Shown here: one piece after another, positions 43,003-53,386 of the stretch
How positions within the stretch are numbered: position 1 is the first letter of the stretch
How the letters are laid out: every line of letters begins with the position of its first letter
Source: Pelagomonas calceolata
Taxonomy: Eukaryota; Sar; Pelagophyceae; Pelagomonadales; Pelagomonadaceae
NCBI GenBank assembly: GCA_918797485.1
Contig: CAKKNE010000006.1
Coordinates: 3,100,001-3,164,000 of the forward strand
Direction of reading: 5' to 3'
DNA length: 64,000 nt
Made by a program: the position numbers and the translations under genes
Notes under the pieces: generated by a model
Databases searched by the model: none
What the model was told of the DNA's origin: nothing
What the model saw: only the letters and a program-made list of their open reading frames with translations

Positions 43003-44458
43003 ATGGACCTCAAAGTGAGCCCGGCAGCCGAGGACACACCAGAAGCAAAAGCACCGCTGCTGGACCTCGAAGCCGTCGAGCGACGGGTTCGGACCCTCGA
43101 GACCGACGCCCGGACGCCCGATGAGCCGACGCTGCACCATCTCGCGACGCGCGAGCCCACCAGTTTTCACCAGACCACAATATACTACGGGTTGCAACGC
43201 GAGGACACGCCGCCGTGGCGCAAGTACGGGCTCCTGGCCACTAGTATCGGAATCGTGTTTCTGCAGTGCTTCGTCGCTGTTGGACTTGCCCACGGGGTCA
43301 CCTTTAGCACGTGCAGCGAGCATTCCGATTGCTCACGCGGCACGTTCTGCGAGGGGGGCATGTGTGAATGGTGCTATGGGCCACTCAGACCATGCTGTCA
43401 AACCAACTCGACAGACACCTGCGTGCTGGACGAAAAGCAAACAACAGAAGAAGGAGGATTTAGCGATGAATTGAGAGAAGAGAAGAATAGGGAAGCTATG
43501 TGCGCCGCGTGCACGACCAGCAAAGGATTCGAGACTCTGCAGGACGTTGTGAAGGACCGGATGGAATCCATGATGCTTCAGGACTGGCTGACGCTCTTCT
43601 TGGCATCGTTAGTCGTCGCCTGTGCATAAATCAACCAGTGAGCGTCGATGGCCGATGCGACGATTCAGCACGAACGCGCCTGAAATTTTGATTTATGCAC
43701 AGGTCGTCGCGTTCGCCGTGTTCGCAGAGATACGGGATTGTATGCTGTGCGAGATCGCCTTGCGAGAAATATCAAAGCGGCGGGAAGTCCCACGAGGCTG
43801 GCGATATGCCATAAATGGCCTTAATTATGCCAGGTATATCTGTCTGCTTCCAAATATAATTTACTCAGTCATGGCACTTGTATATGAGGACGGCGGGCGA
43901 GTGAAATACTTGTGTCTCAATACCGTTGCAGTACTCTTTTTGTTAGAGGTGGATAACCTGGCGTTTCTGCACGGTCTCGGCGAGCGCACCCGCATGGAAG
44001 CAGAGCAACATGCTCATTCGGGGGCACGCGTCACGGAAGATGACCTGCAGCTCATGGGCGTGGTAAAGCTCGTGTGCGTGATCCTCATCCCCTGCACCGT
44101 TCTCGTCGGCGTCTGTGGCCATAGCTGGGTTCCGGACGAGCCCGACACTTTTATTATTGCGTTTTTTCCTTTACCGTCTATTGCCGTGCTGTTCGTGCAG
44201 CGTGTGATGGCGAGTAGACGCAAGCTCAAGGGGGCCTGCAGCGGGCTCGGCTGGGCAATTCTCAACTACTCTATGTATGGCGTATGGGGGGGTTGTTTTT
44301 ACGCGGTGACGTACATGCAAGCCCAGGGACCAGAGGTCGTTCTTAGTTGGGGACCATTGCCATATGCGCTCGCGGCGATGCTTGCACTGACGCTCGTCAT
44401 ATCGATTCTCACGGATTTCCCACCCTCGCCGTCGACTGCGTCTTCGGGATTGTCATGA
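43003..44458 (+). CDS. Multipass membrane protein with cysteine-rich loop
   Basis: Two exons (43003-43611, 43703-44458) give 454 residues. An acidic cytosolic N-terminus leads to membrane segment 1 (~residues 80-100, 'LATSIGIVFLQCFVAVGLAH'). A cysteine-rich extracytosolic loop (~103-160, 10 Cys, EGF/granulin-like spacing) follows, then six or seven further segments ('LFLASLVVAFAVFAE', 'YICLLPNIIYSVMALVY', 'LVCVILIPCTVLVGVCG', 'FIIAFFPLPSIAVLFV', 'MLALTLVISILTDF'). It belongs to an unnamed algal membrane family; channel, receptor or transporter cannot be decided. The single intron is a young introner in the second membrane segment. Confidence 0.82.
43612..43702 (+). mobile_element. Introner element in the multipass membrane gene (young)
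   Basis: A perfect 8/8 duplication, gtcgtcgc. Terminal repeats CTGTGCATAAATCAACC and GAAATTTTGATTTATGCACAG are near-perfect. The right half, GACGATTCAGCACGAACGCG, is identical to part of the 61268-61478 element. It is a member of the CATAAATC subfamily. Confidence 0.95.
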
Positions 44459-44530
44459 CGCGCGCGTTTCATCCGCGGAAGTAAGTTTTATTTCTAACAA
44501 GCGCCCGCGATAGATACATATTATCCCATT

Positions 44531-44556
44531 TTTCTAGTGTGTTACAGACCGCTATC
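44531..44556 (-). promoter_or_regulatory. CTAG promoter motif, copy F (reverse)
   Basis: On the minus strand: ATAGCGGTCTGTAACACACTAG. It lies ~145 bp upstream of the protease start at 44701, in reverse orientation, inside the 242-bp gap after the previous gene. Confidence 0.6.
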
Positions 44557-44700
44557 TCGATGCCTTGTGCTTTTTTAGCCTCATCATCAGCGCATGCTGG
44601 GAGCTAGAAAGCGTAGAGCAGCGCTTTGCTGTGTTTGAGACTACTTCCAATCATAGATTAGCTGCACAAGTGCGGTGCTGCAAGGCTGCCAGAGAGCCTC

Positions 44701-45375
44701 ATGCTTGCCATCGCGCGCGTCGCGCCGCGCGCCGCGCCGTGCACCACGCTCCGTCTGGCCGCGCACGCTTCGCGAACTGCGTTGCGCGTTGCAGCGCCCA
44801 CTCCACGGCGACCGCTTGCGGGCCGCGCGCGGCGCCCGAAACGACGAGGCCCAGCGAAACCACCGCCGCACAAAGCGCCGGAGACGAGCAAGCCGCCGCC
44901 GTGGACGGGCTGGTGGAAGGACGAGGCGCCGCCCGACGGCGAGAGCGTGGGGCGCACCTTGTGGGGCCTCGCGAAGTTCGGGTTCTACTTCTGGGGCGTC
45001 ACGACGTACGTCGTCGACCTCACGCTCTGCACGGGGCCGTCGATGGAGCCGACGCTGAACGCCAACAGCGACCTCGTGTTGCTGGATCGCGTGTCGCCGC
45101 GGCTCGGCCGCATCGCGACGGGCGACATCGTGGTGGCCGACTCGCCGACGCGGCCCGGCGAGACGGTCTGCAAGCGCGTGGCCGCCGTCGCGGGCGAGCG
45201 CATCCCGGGCAGCTTTTTCGCCGACGTCGTGCCCCCGGGCTGCGTCTGGCTGCTGGGCGACAACCGCCGCAACTCGACGGACTCGCGCATCTATGGGCCC
45301 GTGCCGACGGACGTCATAAAGGGACGGGTCGTTTTGCGAGTCTGGCCGCTGGACCAGGCGCGCTTTTTTATTTAG
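44701..45375 (+). CDS. IMMP1L: Mitochondrial inner-membrane protease subunit 1-like (signal peptidase I family)
   Basis: 224 residues. The N-terminal ~65 residues are Arg/Ala-rich with no acids until late, a matrix- or organelle-targeting sequence. One membrane anchor (~residues 86-105) precedes the catalytic motif 'CTGPSMEPTL' (Ser114). The Lys of the Ser-Lys dyad is in 'VCKRVAAVAGE' (Lys158), followed by 'PPGCVWLLGDNRRNSTDSRI', box E of the family. IMP1/IMP2 proteases remove sorting peptides from intermembrane-space proteins; a plastid processing role is possible. All catalytic residues are intact. Confidence 0.9.
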   Translation: MLAIARVAPRAAPCTTLRLAAHASRTALRVAAPTPRRPLAGRARRPKRRGPAKPPPHKAPETSKPPPWTGWWKDEAPPDGESVGRTLWGLAKFGFYFWGVTTYVVDLTLCTGPSMEPTLNANSDLVLLDRVSPRLGRIATGDIVVADSPTRPGETVCKRVAAVAGERIPGSFFADVVPPGCVWLLGDNRRNSTDSRIYGPVPTDVIKGRVVLRVWPLDQARFFI

Positions 45376-45431
45376 GAGTGTAGGAATGTATATTGTGGTG
45401 CTTACTAGATCACCACCAAAGTATGCCACGC

Positions 45432-48400
45432 CTAGCAGCCACCTGGAGCATCATCATCTCCGTAGTAGTATCCGTCGTCGTCATCCGAGCAGGCGTCCGG
45501 CAGCGCGGCGACGGCCGAGTCGCGCGCGATGATGTAGCCGCCCCAACCTGCGTCTGACACGCACTGGCAATCGTCCTGGCAGAAGCACCAGCCGTCGTCC
45601 TCCCACCAGTCAATTGCCACGAGAGCGTCGCCGAACTCGTCTATGCATATATTCCAGCAGTCGACCGGCGACGCCGCGCAGCCCATATCCTGATCCAGGT
45701 CGCTGTAACACCAGCCTGCGTCTCCGTGGTTCGTCGTGCCGCTCAGTGAGGAGGTGATGTCGCCCGACAGCTCGCAGCTTCCATCGGTTACGCCCTGACA
45801 CGTTTCATGATACCCGCATGTCCAAACCCCCTCGCATTCATCGATGGTACCATCGAGGTCATTGTCCCAACCCCACGAGCCCGTTGCCGGGTTACACCTA
45901 GGAAAGCCGCCCATAGCCACCGTTAAGTCGTACGGATCACAGCCTGAGTTATCACAGGAGTCGCACCTCTCTCCGTGCCACATATGTCCGTTGTCGAGGC
46001 ACTCCATCGTATAGAAGCCGCTCTGACATCGGCCTTCACATGGATTGTCGCTGGTGCACGTGCCTTGATACTCGACGCCGCCGAGGTCGACGTCTCTCGT
46101 GTAACACACGGTTTTGCTCCCAGTGAGCGCGTCGATCGTATGCGGCGTACCGACTGGTCGGAGGTAGCACTTTTGGATTTCTCCGCCGACGCATTCGCAA
46201 AGACTGCCGTCGCCCGAAATTATGGCGGCCTTCGACCAGGTCATCCCCGCGCACTGGTTGAGGCAGTCTTGGGGCGTGCTAGCGGGCAGGAACATTTCTG
46301 TCAGGTACTCCACGTGCGGGCCCTCCGTGTAATCATAGCAATCTCTTGCCCGGAAGGATAGGTCCAGGGAGGAGTAATCTGGAGGATCCATCCGCGCAAA
46401 CATGGAGCAATGGGCCTTGCGCCAACCGGTGCCCTCATCATCCGACCAACACGAATAGCCATCACCTAGGTGAAAGTCGTCATCTTGACCGTCGCACCGT
46501 TCGTCTAAAATGTATGAGTCGCAGACGCCCTCTTCACACATAAGGAAAGGCTGGTCGCAGCCCGGTGTAGCCGCGCAGTCCGCGTAGCAGCTCGATTTTG
46601 CCTCACAGTCCTCGTCGGTCTCGCAGTAGCCGTCCAGGTCGTTGCCCCACTCGTTGCAAAATCCAGTTCCCTCCTCCCCTAATTCTTTATCCTCACACCA
46701 ATCGAAATCGGCGCACCACTCGTCGACGGGTTCATCGGCGCACTCCACCGACAGGACGTAATCGCCGGCAGCAGACGCGCCACGCTCGTTGTCCTCCCAG
46801 CACTCCTGGTCCGCATGTCCGGTGACCTGCAGCACATACGTCTCGCCGGCATCTAGTGGCCCTCTGGTCCAGACATTCTCGAATTCCCTGGACGAACTTG
46901 GAGATTTAAACACGCAGGTCTCCCATCCTTTATCGTTCCACGTTCCGAGCACGTTCGCGTGACCCGCGCCCGGTGCTGGCGCCCGCAGGCAGGTGTCAAG
47001 GGTACTGGAATCCTGTACCTGATATAGGTATAACATCGTATCGAAACTCGATCCGCAGGTCGAGAAGTGATAGTACGCGGTCTCAGAAGGCGTGATCAAA
47101 TAGAAGTGATCGGGCGCGTCGTTGCCTGAGAGCCAGTGCGCCTCGTGAACCGTGGAACCAGTTCGAGTCTCTCCGCACGCGATAGTCTGGACAGGAAGTG
47201 ACGACGTCGGGGCCAGCGACGACGTCGGAACGGCGGTGGTCGGGGCTCGAGAAGGCTCTGGCGAGAACGTCGGCGGGGCTGTGACACCGCCTACGTAGAT
47301 GCGCGTAAACGAAGGCTCGTCGCGGCAATGGCCTAACGCTCCTTCCAACTGATGTTTGGCGTTGCAGACTGCCCCCGACGACCATTTGGTGGCGCCGAGG
47401 CCTAAGAAGCTATCTGATGACATGCAGTTCTCGAGTTCATTAAACCAGATCCCGAGGCGAAGTCTGCAGCTATAGTCCGAAACTTCAACATAACAGCCGT
47501 CCGCGGCCACGTTAAAGCCCTGGCGGTTGCAGTTTTCTTGGTACCCCGCGTTCGGCACGAGGCCGCGCCATTCTTCTAAACTGGCCGACGTTTTCGTGTA
47601 GCCACCGGCAAATAATTCTTTCAGGCTCTTCGGGTGACTGAGCTCGATGATAAGCGTCCTCTCCTCGGACCCCGTCCGCATCAGGACCGTAAACGTGGTC
47701 GAAGGCGTGAAGAATGCGTCCGTCTTCGACTCTCCGCCCTCGTCCAAAAGCTCGTCGTTTGTCCAGAGCGGCGCATCGTAGTAGAAAGTGTCTTTCGTGC
47801 CATCGATTGCCAGAGCCAGAGGCAGGTCCAGGTCCATGGTCGGCTTTGGTGAAACGGAGGGCGCCACCGTCGTCGGTTGTGGCGTCGGCCACGTCCAGGC
47901 GGAGCCCTCGGCCAGCTCGCAGACGAAGGGATGCCGGACCTCCATATCGCAGAATGTGGCGTGCCATTGTCCAAGTGTGGACTGATAGGCGCAATCGAAG
48001 CCCTGGGAGGCGCCCGGGCGCTTGTACCATTCACTGAACGTCGTCGCGTCGCCGGAGGTCCACTTCCAGGACCCGTCGCCTCCCTGCCTGTCGTAGCCGA
48101 TCCAGAAGTCTCGACATCCCATGAGTTCGTTCATCGCGTCCAGGTCCGCCTCGGATCTAATGGTCACTAGGTGCGCGCTGCCGGACGCCCTCACCCACGG
48201 GCTCTCGCAGTACTTCTTCGCATCGTTCCAGGAGAGTTCGATCCCCTCCGGGACATAGTACGAATCCAGCTGTTCGTCAGTGACAGTCGTGCATTGGTCC
48301 GGGATCCCATAGCACGAACACGGCGTGATGTGAGGAATGTGTCGATATTCGCTGCAGAAGAGTTCGTCTCGGTCAACTCTCACGTGGATACCAGCACCGT

Positions 48401-51122
48401 CGCGGCGGGCACCGTCGAACGCGCCGCACTTCACTTTTGGTTTCGATCTAATCGCATTTCGCTGGAGCTCGATGAAACGGATCGAGTCGAGGCCCTCAAA
48501 GGTCCGGGGCTCGAGTTCGTCGATCTTATTGTTCTTCAAGTAAAGTTTTTCGAGGTTCGGGAGCCCTTTGAAGGCTCCCGGGCGGATCTCGGTGATGCCC
48601 TTGTTACTAAGGTAGAGTTCTTCGACGAACGCATTCACGTTTAGTCCGTCCACCAAGGTCAACGACTCCGCTTCGGCGAACACGTCGCAATTATGGAGGA
48701 CGCCATCAGCGTCGCATTCACACGGCTGGCACGTCGAGAACACAGCGTTACCGGAAAGGTAGAGCATGGTCGAGCCGACGACGCATCCGGCCGTAATAAC
48801 AAAGTACGCGGCAGCGCCCCAGCGCGGGAGGCGGCCGTGTTCGGCCGCCACAGCCGCGCGCGTCTGCGGCCCCGTATCCGTTTCCGGCGCAGAAAATAGG
48901 ACTAGGGCTCCGTGAGCGACGAGAGCGAAACTCAAGAACACGGGGCTGGCGCCGGCCCAGAATATCGCTATGTAAACCGGACCGAGGCCGAGGGCCGGCA
49001 TCCACGTCGAGAACGACGGCCGCCCGGCGGCGCGCGCCGCCAGCGGCAACGTTAGACTCATCACAAAGAAGAACGCGGTAGCAGTGATCTGCAGCTCGAG
49101 GCCAATCGCACAGATTGCCACGCACCACGAGGCGACGCACGTGACGACGAGCGCCACATACAGCTGCGGCGCGTATTTGCGGGCTGATACGGCCCCGTCG
49201 CCGGCCGCGCCCGGTGCCGCGGCCGCGCCTTCCTCATCGTTTGGTACTTTGTCTGACGCACCCGACGCCGTCGCGACGGCTACTTTTCGCAGCGCCCGCC
49301 GTTCTTCCGCCGCGCTCTCTAGCACCGATATGACAAAATGAGCGTGGAGCATGGGAAATAGGTTGCTAGTGTACTCAATTGGGTCGTGAGGTATGATCAT
49401 GGGCTGGCTCCGGACGCCCAGCGCGAGAAATACGAATGGCACGAGGGCGTAGATGACGTCGAGCACCGTGTCAGCAATAAATGAGAAGTTCCGCTGATAG
49501 AATACGTGCCGCGACCGCAGAAGGAAGGTTGGGTAGAGGACGTTTACCAACAGCGCCGCGAAGAAAAATATCACGAACGCGTGCAGGAAGGAAGCGCTCC
49601 GGCCCTCGCTCATGGCCTTCCCGAAGCTTTTTGTACAGGTGGCCCGCAGGCAGTCGAAGGGCGACGACCAGATGAGGAATAGCGGTATTTTTCCGTAGGA
49701 CTGCAGGAACACCTCGAAGATTTGGAAGCAGAAGATCTTCCAGACAAACAGCGTGCCGTCGTAGCCGAAGTAGCGCTCGTAGAGCATCGCGACGCGCGTC
49801 TTCTCGTGCCGCTGCTGCCGCGCCTTTTCGCCAAAGAAACCGGCGGCGCGACACAATAGATAGGCATTCGCCCAATACGGCGCGGCCAGAATGAGGCCGT
49901 ACACCCGCAGTAAGACGTAGGGTGGACCGAACCCGCGCGTCGGTAACAGGTCCGCCCGCTTGACGATGAGATTGGCGCCTTTGAGCACGAACGCGTCGAC
50001 GTAGAGCCAGCCGATCACGACGCTCAGCGCCGCGGGCACCATCCTCGCGACGAGGTAGGTGACGCCCTGGCGGCGCACTGAGGCCGTGCAGGTGGTGTTC
50101 TCGACCGGCGGCTCGAGCACGCCCATCAAGTCCATCTCTCGTGCATACTCATAAGCGACGTGCTGCCGTTCGGCGATGGACAGGATCGCCCGGAGGTGAA
50201 TCTGCAACTCGGCGATGAATCCATGGTAGAGAAGGCTGACATTGACGTCGCGATACCCCGACGGCGTCGGATGCCCCCGAAACCGGTTCTTGATTTGGAG
50301 CACTTTCACGGTGCCGGCCGCCTCGAGAGCCCTCAGCTCATCTCCGAGCGTCTGTAACTCGGCCACCGTCTCGCACACGATCGAGGCCCGCAACACGTCG
50401 CGCAGGCGCTCGCCCCTGCCGCCGTAATCCACGGCGACCTTCTCGCGCGCGCGAAACAACTTTTTGAGCTGCGAGGTCTTGGTCTCGCGCGATGCCTCTG
50501 TCGGTGCTCGGCCCGCCCGCGCCAGGCGCTCGACGACTTCCACCTCGAAGCTAGCGAGCCGCGCGCGCGCCAGGACATACAGGCGCCGCAGCTCAGACGT
50601 CGACTGCACGAGCTGCTCATCTTCGCGTGCCTGGGGCTCCGGCCCCGCGTCGGCGTCTTCCACGCCTTCGAGGCACGCTTTAGTGGCCGTGTCGAAGAGC
50701 TTGCTGATCTTGTCGACGTCCTCGATCGTGACCACGGTGCCGCGGATCGTCGGGATCAAGTAGAGCACCGCGACGACGTAGAGCACGAGCGCGGCGATCC
50801 AGGCGGGCGCCGCGGTGGCGACGCTCTTGGTGAGGAACCAGAAGAATACGATGAGCCCCGTCGAGCCGACGAACACCGAGAGTACGAGCCGGTCGCTGGT
50901 CTCGAAGTAGCTCATCACGAGCGTCACCAGCGCGAGATAAGACCGCCGCTGCAGCCGCCCGGTCTTCGCGGCGACGGCAGAGTTGAGCCAGCCGGCGGAG
51001 CACGCCGAGCAGTAGCCGCTCTCATTGCCGTGGAACGCTCCGCAGCGGCCACATGGGTACGGCGCCTCGGCAGCCTCCGCCTCGTCCAGCAGCGGGGATT
51101 TCACGCTGCCCCCCTCCGCCAT
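45432..51122 (-). CDS. Giant membrane receptor: RelA/SpoT-like domain, ~12 membrane segments, LRR, C-type lectin
   Basis: 1,896 residues in one uninterrupted exon. In order: a Cys4 zinc ribbon (~24-45, 'CGRCGAF...CSAC'); two membrane segments (~79-127); a soluble RelA/SpoT-like domain (~170-330) with D242 in 'LRDVLRASIVC', K278 in 'KNRF', G289-Y290 in 'SGYRDVN' and E305 in 'AELQIHL'; about ten more membrane segments to ~residue 800; leucine-rich repeats ('VEELYLSNKGITEIRPGAFK', 'LEKLYLKNNKIDELEPRTFE'); and a C-type lectin domain ('LVTIRSEADLDAMN', 'FWIGYDRQGGDGSWKWTSGD', 'FVCEL'). Thr/Pro linkers and long Cys-rich modules rich in Asp close the protein. Inferred: a cell-surface sensor coupling glycan or protein binding to a cytosolic nucleotidyltransferase-like domain. 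Confidence 0.85.
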   Translation of the reverse strand: MAEGGSVKSPLLDEAEAAEAPYPCGRCGAFHGNESGYCSACSAGWLNSAVAAKTGRLQRRSYLALVTLVMSYFETSDRLVLSVFVGSTGLIVFFWFLTKSVATAAPAWIAALVLYVVAVLYLIPTIRGTVVTIEDVDKISKLFDTATKACLEGVEDADAGPEPQAREDEQLVQSTSELRRLYVLARARLASFEVEVVERLARAGRAPTEASRETKTSQLKKLFRAREKVAVDYGGRGERLRDVLRASIVCETVAELQTLGDELRALEAAGTVKVLQIKNRFRGHPTPSGYRDVNVSLLYHGFIAELQIHLRAILSIAERQHVAYEYAREMDLMGVLEPPVENTTCTASVRRQGVTYLVARMVPAALSVVIGWLYVDAFVLKGANLIVKRADLLPTRGFGPPYVLLRVYGLILAAPYWANAYLLCRAAGFFGEKARQQRHEKTRVAMLYERYFGYDGTLFVWKIFCFQIFEVFLQSYGKIPLFLIWSSPFDCLRATCTKSFGKAMSEGRSASFLHAFVIFFFAALLVNVLYPTFLLRSRHVFYQRNFSFIADTVLDVIYALVPFVFLALGVRSQPMIIPHDPIEYTSNLFPMLHAHFVISVLESAAEERRALRKVAVATASGASDKVPNDEEGAAAAPGAAGDGAVSARKYAPQLYVALVVTCVASWCVAICAIGLELQITATAFFFVMSLTLPLAARAAGRPSFSTWMPALGLGPVYIAIFWAGASPVFLSFALVAHGALVLFSAPETDTGPQTRAAVAAEHGRLPRWGAAAYFVITAGCVVGSTMLYLSGNAVFSTCQPCECDADGVLHNCDVFAEAESLTLVDGLNVNAFVEELYLSNKGITEIRPGAFKGLPNLEKLYLKNNKIDELEPRTFEGLDSIRFIELQRNAIRSKPKVKCGAFDGARRDGAGIHVRVDRDELFCSEYRHIPHITPCSCYGIPDQCTTVTDEQLDSYYVPEGIELSWNDAKKYCESPWVRASGSAHLVTIRSEADLDAMNELMGCRDFWIGYDRQGGDGSWKWTSGDATTFSEWYKRPGASQGFDCAYQSTLGQWHATFCDMEVRHPFVCELAEGSAWTWPTPQPTTVAPSVSPKPTMDLDLPLALAIDGTKDTFYYDAPLWTNDELLDEGGESKTDAFFTPSTTFTVLMRTGSEERTLIIELSHPKSLKELFAGGYTKTSASLEEWRGLVPNAGYQENCNRQGFNVAADGCYVEVSDYSCRLRLGIWFNELENCMSSDSFLGLGATKWSSGAVCNAKHQLEGALGHCRDEPSFTRIYVGGVTAPPTFSPEPSRAPTTAVPTSSLAPTSSLPVQTIACGETRTGSTVHEAHWLSGNDAPDHFYLITPSETAYYHFSTCGSSFDTMLYLYQVQDSSTLDTCLRAPAPGAGHANVLGTWNDKGWETCVFKSPSSSREFENVWTRGPLDAGETYVLQVTGHADQECWEDNERGASAAGDYVLSVECADEPVDEWCADFDWCEDKELGEEGTGFCNEWGNDLDGYCETDEDCEAKSSCYADCAATPGCDQPFLMCEEGVCDSYILDERCDGQDDDFHLGDGYSCWSDDEGTGWRKAHCSMFARMDPPDYSSLDLSFRARDCYDYTEGPHVEYLTEMFLPASTPQDCLNQCAGMTWSKAAIISGDGSLCECVGGEIQKCYLRPVGTPHTIDALTGSKTVCYTRDVDLGGVEYQGTCTSDNPCEGRCQSGFYTMECLDNGHMWHGERCDSCDNSGCDPYDLTVAMGGFPRCNPATGSWGWDNDLDGTIDECEGVWTCGYHETCQGVTDGSCELSGDITSSLSGTTNHGDAGWCYSDLDQDMGCAASPVDCWNICIDEFGDALVAIDWWEDDGWCFCQDDCQCVSDAGWGGYIIARDSAVAALPDACSDDDDGYYYGDDDAPGGC

Positions 51123-51503
51123 AAAGCTGCCTTCCTCACTGGTTATTCGTGGATAGCAAGCAGATGTTCATATTCGATGTCTCGCGACACTGGTGCCAAT
51201 ATCTGTGCGCGGTTTTACGCAGCTGTCTTTTAATCCCAAACTCTAAAATCTGCCCAGGTATCCTGAGTAAGATAGTTAGCCCACCGATCCCTCCTGCTTT
51301 GCGCTTACTCCATGCTGGTGTTGGGAGGTGTCTAGCAGTATACGCCTCGGTACAAGCACGACGTCCAACGGGTACAATCTGGTAGAGTTACGAGGGATAG
51401 ACGCGTCCCGGACTCGTCAATCAGCTCGTCAATCCCTACAGTACGCCGTTTTGACGCACTGGAGTCCGTGCTAAAGGGGCTAGCTCACTATTCAAAACAA
51501 AAA
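51123..51503. other. Intergenic, promoter side of the giant receptor gene
   Basis: About 380 bp between the start of the receptor gene and the stop of the next minus-strand gene. It is less GC-rich than its neighbours. No motif is recognised. Confidence 0.5.
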
Positions 51504-53069
51504 CTACTCATCCACAAACAGCAGCTCCCCGCGCGCGATCAGCTTCGGCGGATCCGCCGCGCGCGTCGGCCGGCCCGCGTGCGGTTGGCGGTGCGGGAAC
51601 ACCAGCAGCGCGCCGCGCTCGGGGTAGACCTCGTCGAGCACGGCGGCGCCGGCGCGGACGTCAGACAGCATCGCCGTCGCGCCGCCATTGGCGCAGGTCC
51701 GCAAGTAGAGGACCCACGTGTGCGTCGTCGCGGCGGCGGTCCCGTCGAGGCACTCCGCCGCCGGCTTCGACAGGTCCACGTGCGGGGCCATCTCGCTGTC
51801 GGCGCGGACGTACTCGACGAACTTGCCGCGCGGCGCGACACGCGCAGTCGGTAAAGCCCGGCGCACGAGCGCGTCGAGCCACCGGTGCGCGTCGACGAAG
51901 TGCCGCCGCTCCAGGCCACACTGGAGCTTGGCGGCCTTTGCGACCGGCAGCGACGCGTGCAATCGCGCGAGCGATTCGACCTCCGCCGCCGAGCAGCAGC
52001 CGCGCACGTAAGTAACACCGGGCGCGCGCTCCTCGACGCGTAGGTCGGCGGGCGCCGGGCCGGGCGCCAGCCGCGCCGCGTCGACGGCGGCGACGTCTCC
52101 GCGGGGCGGCGCCACGGCGCTCGACCGACCCAGGTCCGCGCCGGCGGTCCGCAGGACGTCCAAAAAGGCCGTCTGCCCCGCGAGCGCCGCCGCGAGCGCC
52201 GCCGAGCCGCCCTGCTCGTCGAGCGCGTCGACGTCGCACCCGTCGCCGATCAGCATGCGCTTCAGGCGCGCCACGTCGCCGCGCCGCGCCGCCGCGAAGA
52301 GCGCGTCCGTGATGCGCGTCCGGATTTTGTCGCTCAGGCGCGCGAAGTTCTGGCGCGCCTGGTCCGCCGTCCCCGACACGTCGGCGTCGAGCTCGCGCGC
52401 GCGCGTCACCGGCGCCGGTACGTCGCCGCCGCCGCACGCGGGACACGGTACGAACGCGCCGTAGGGCCGCCGCACCGCGAGGTGGGCGAAGAGGCCCTCG
52501 CCGGCCACGGCGCAGCCGCAGCCGACCCACCACCGCTTCCGCTGGGCTTCCTCGAGCCTCCGCCACGCGAAGCCTCTGGCCTTCGCGCGCGTCGGCAACG
52601 CGTCGCCCTCCTCGTTCGCGTGGCCGTCGAGCTCCACGACAACCTCGGGCGCCGCCTCGGCGAACCGCGCCGCCAGCACAAGACACCGGCTCGCCTCCTG
52701 CACCGGGAGCTGCGTGAGCGACTCCATGTCCACGTTCTCGCCGTCGCAGGGCCAGCAGGCGAGCGAAGCGCCGCCCCGCAGCAGCATCCCCACGATGCGC
52801 TCGCGGCCTCGCAACGACGCGTAGCGCAGGAGCGAGAGCGTCCCGTCGTTATTCGTGCGCGAGACCCAGGCCGGCGCCGGCGCGCCGCCGTCGAGCTGCA
52901 GCCGCGCGAGCCGCTCGATGCCGAAGGCCTGCGACCGCTTCTTGTCGATCGCCGTCACGAACTCACGTTGCGTCGCGGCGTCGGGCGCCTGGCGAGCTGT
53001 AGCACCAGACTGCACCTCCCACCAGGCCTGGCGTCGTCGCCTGAAGCGTGCGCTTTCGCGGCGGCCCAT
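51504..53069 (-). CDS. Ankyrin + prolyl-4-hydroxylase-like 2-oxoglutarate dioxygenase
   Basis: 521 residues, one exon. The N-terminal half has ankyrin-like units ('LSLLRYASLRGRERIVGMLL', 'DALFAAARRGDVARLKRMLI') around an unassigned segment with a Cys pair (CPACGGG). Residues ~340-515 form a P4Hc double-stranded beta-helix: metal ligands H and D in 'MAPHVDLSK', distal His in 'VFPHRQPHAGRPT' and the 2-oxoglutarate-binding basic residue near 'PPKLIARGELLF'. Such enzymes hydroxylate proline or other residues. The ankyrin part may recruit substrate. A soluble, intracellular location is likely because there is no signal peptide. Confidence 0.83.
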   Translation of the reverse strand: MGRRESARFRRRRQAWWEVQSGATARQAPDAATQREFVTAIDKKRSQAFGIERLARLQLDGGAPAPAWVSRTNNDGTLSLLRYASLRGRERIVGMLLRGGASLACWPCDGENVDMESLTQLPVQEASRCLVLAARFAEAAPEVVVELDGHANEEGDALPTRAKARGFAWRRLEEAQRKRWWVGCGCAVAGEGLFAHLAVRRPYGAFVPCPACGGGDVPAPVTRARELDADVSGTADQARQNFARLSDKIRTRITDALFAAARRGDVARLKRMLIGDGCDVDALDEQGGSAALAAALAGQTAFLDVLRTAGADLGRSSAVAPPRGDVAAVDAARLAPGPAPADLRVEERAPGVTYVRGCCSAAEVESLARLHASLPVAKAAKLQCGLERRHFVDAHRWLDALVRRALPTARVAPRGKFVEYVRADSEMAPHVDLSKPAAECLDGTAAATTHTWVLYLRTCANGGATAMLSDVRAGAAVLDEVYPERGALLVFPHRQPHAGRPTRAADPPKLIARGELLFVDE

Positions 53070-53386
53070 ATTGCAGCTTGCAGTTTTTGCAGTACGTAGT
53101 TATTTCTCGCGAGGGTTCGTGGGCTGCAGAGCACGACTCTGGCAAAGCTATCTGCTGAATGGCGATGCTGATTGCTGCATAAACTAGCTACATGTAGCTC
53201 GCTCGACCAAAAGCTGAAAATTAAGTGTGTTTACGCTAGGGCATTAACTCTCGCGTGGTCGACTCGTACGAGGCCTACACGGCACATCGTGCAGTCCAGA
53301 CGCCGCAGCCAGTCGAATACGGTTTTTACCCATCGCTGCGGGTGCCCAAGCCAACTCCGGCTCAAGACGAAGGCCAAAAAAACGCC
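53070..53386. other. Intergenic, divergent promoter region
   Basis: About 320 bp. A perfect palindrome, GAGCTACATGTAGCTC-like (AGCTACATGTAGCT at ~53188-53201), lies ~190 bp before the plus-strand start. No other motif is seen. Confidence 0.5.

Noticed and set aside
44641-45429. Minus-strand 262-residue frame over the protease gene
   Set aside because: The plus strand has all catalytic motifs of a signal-peptidase-family enzyme; the minus frame is its shadow.
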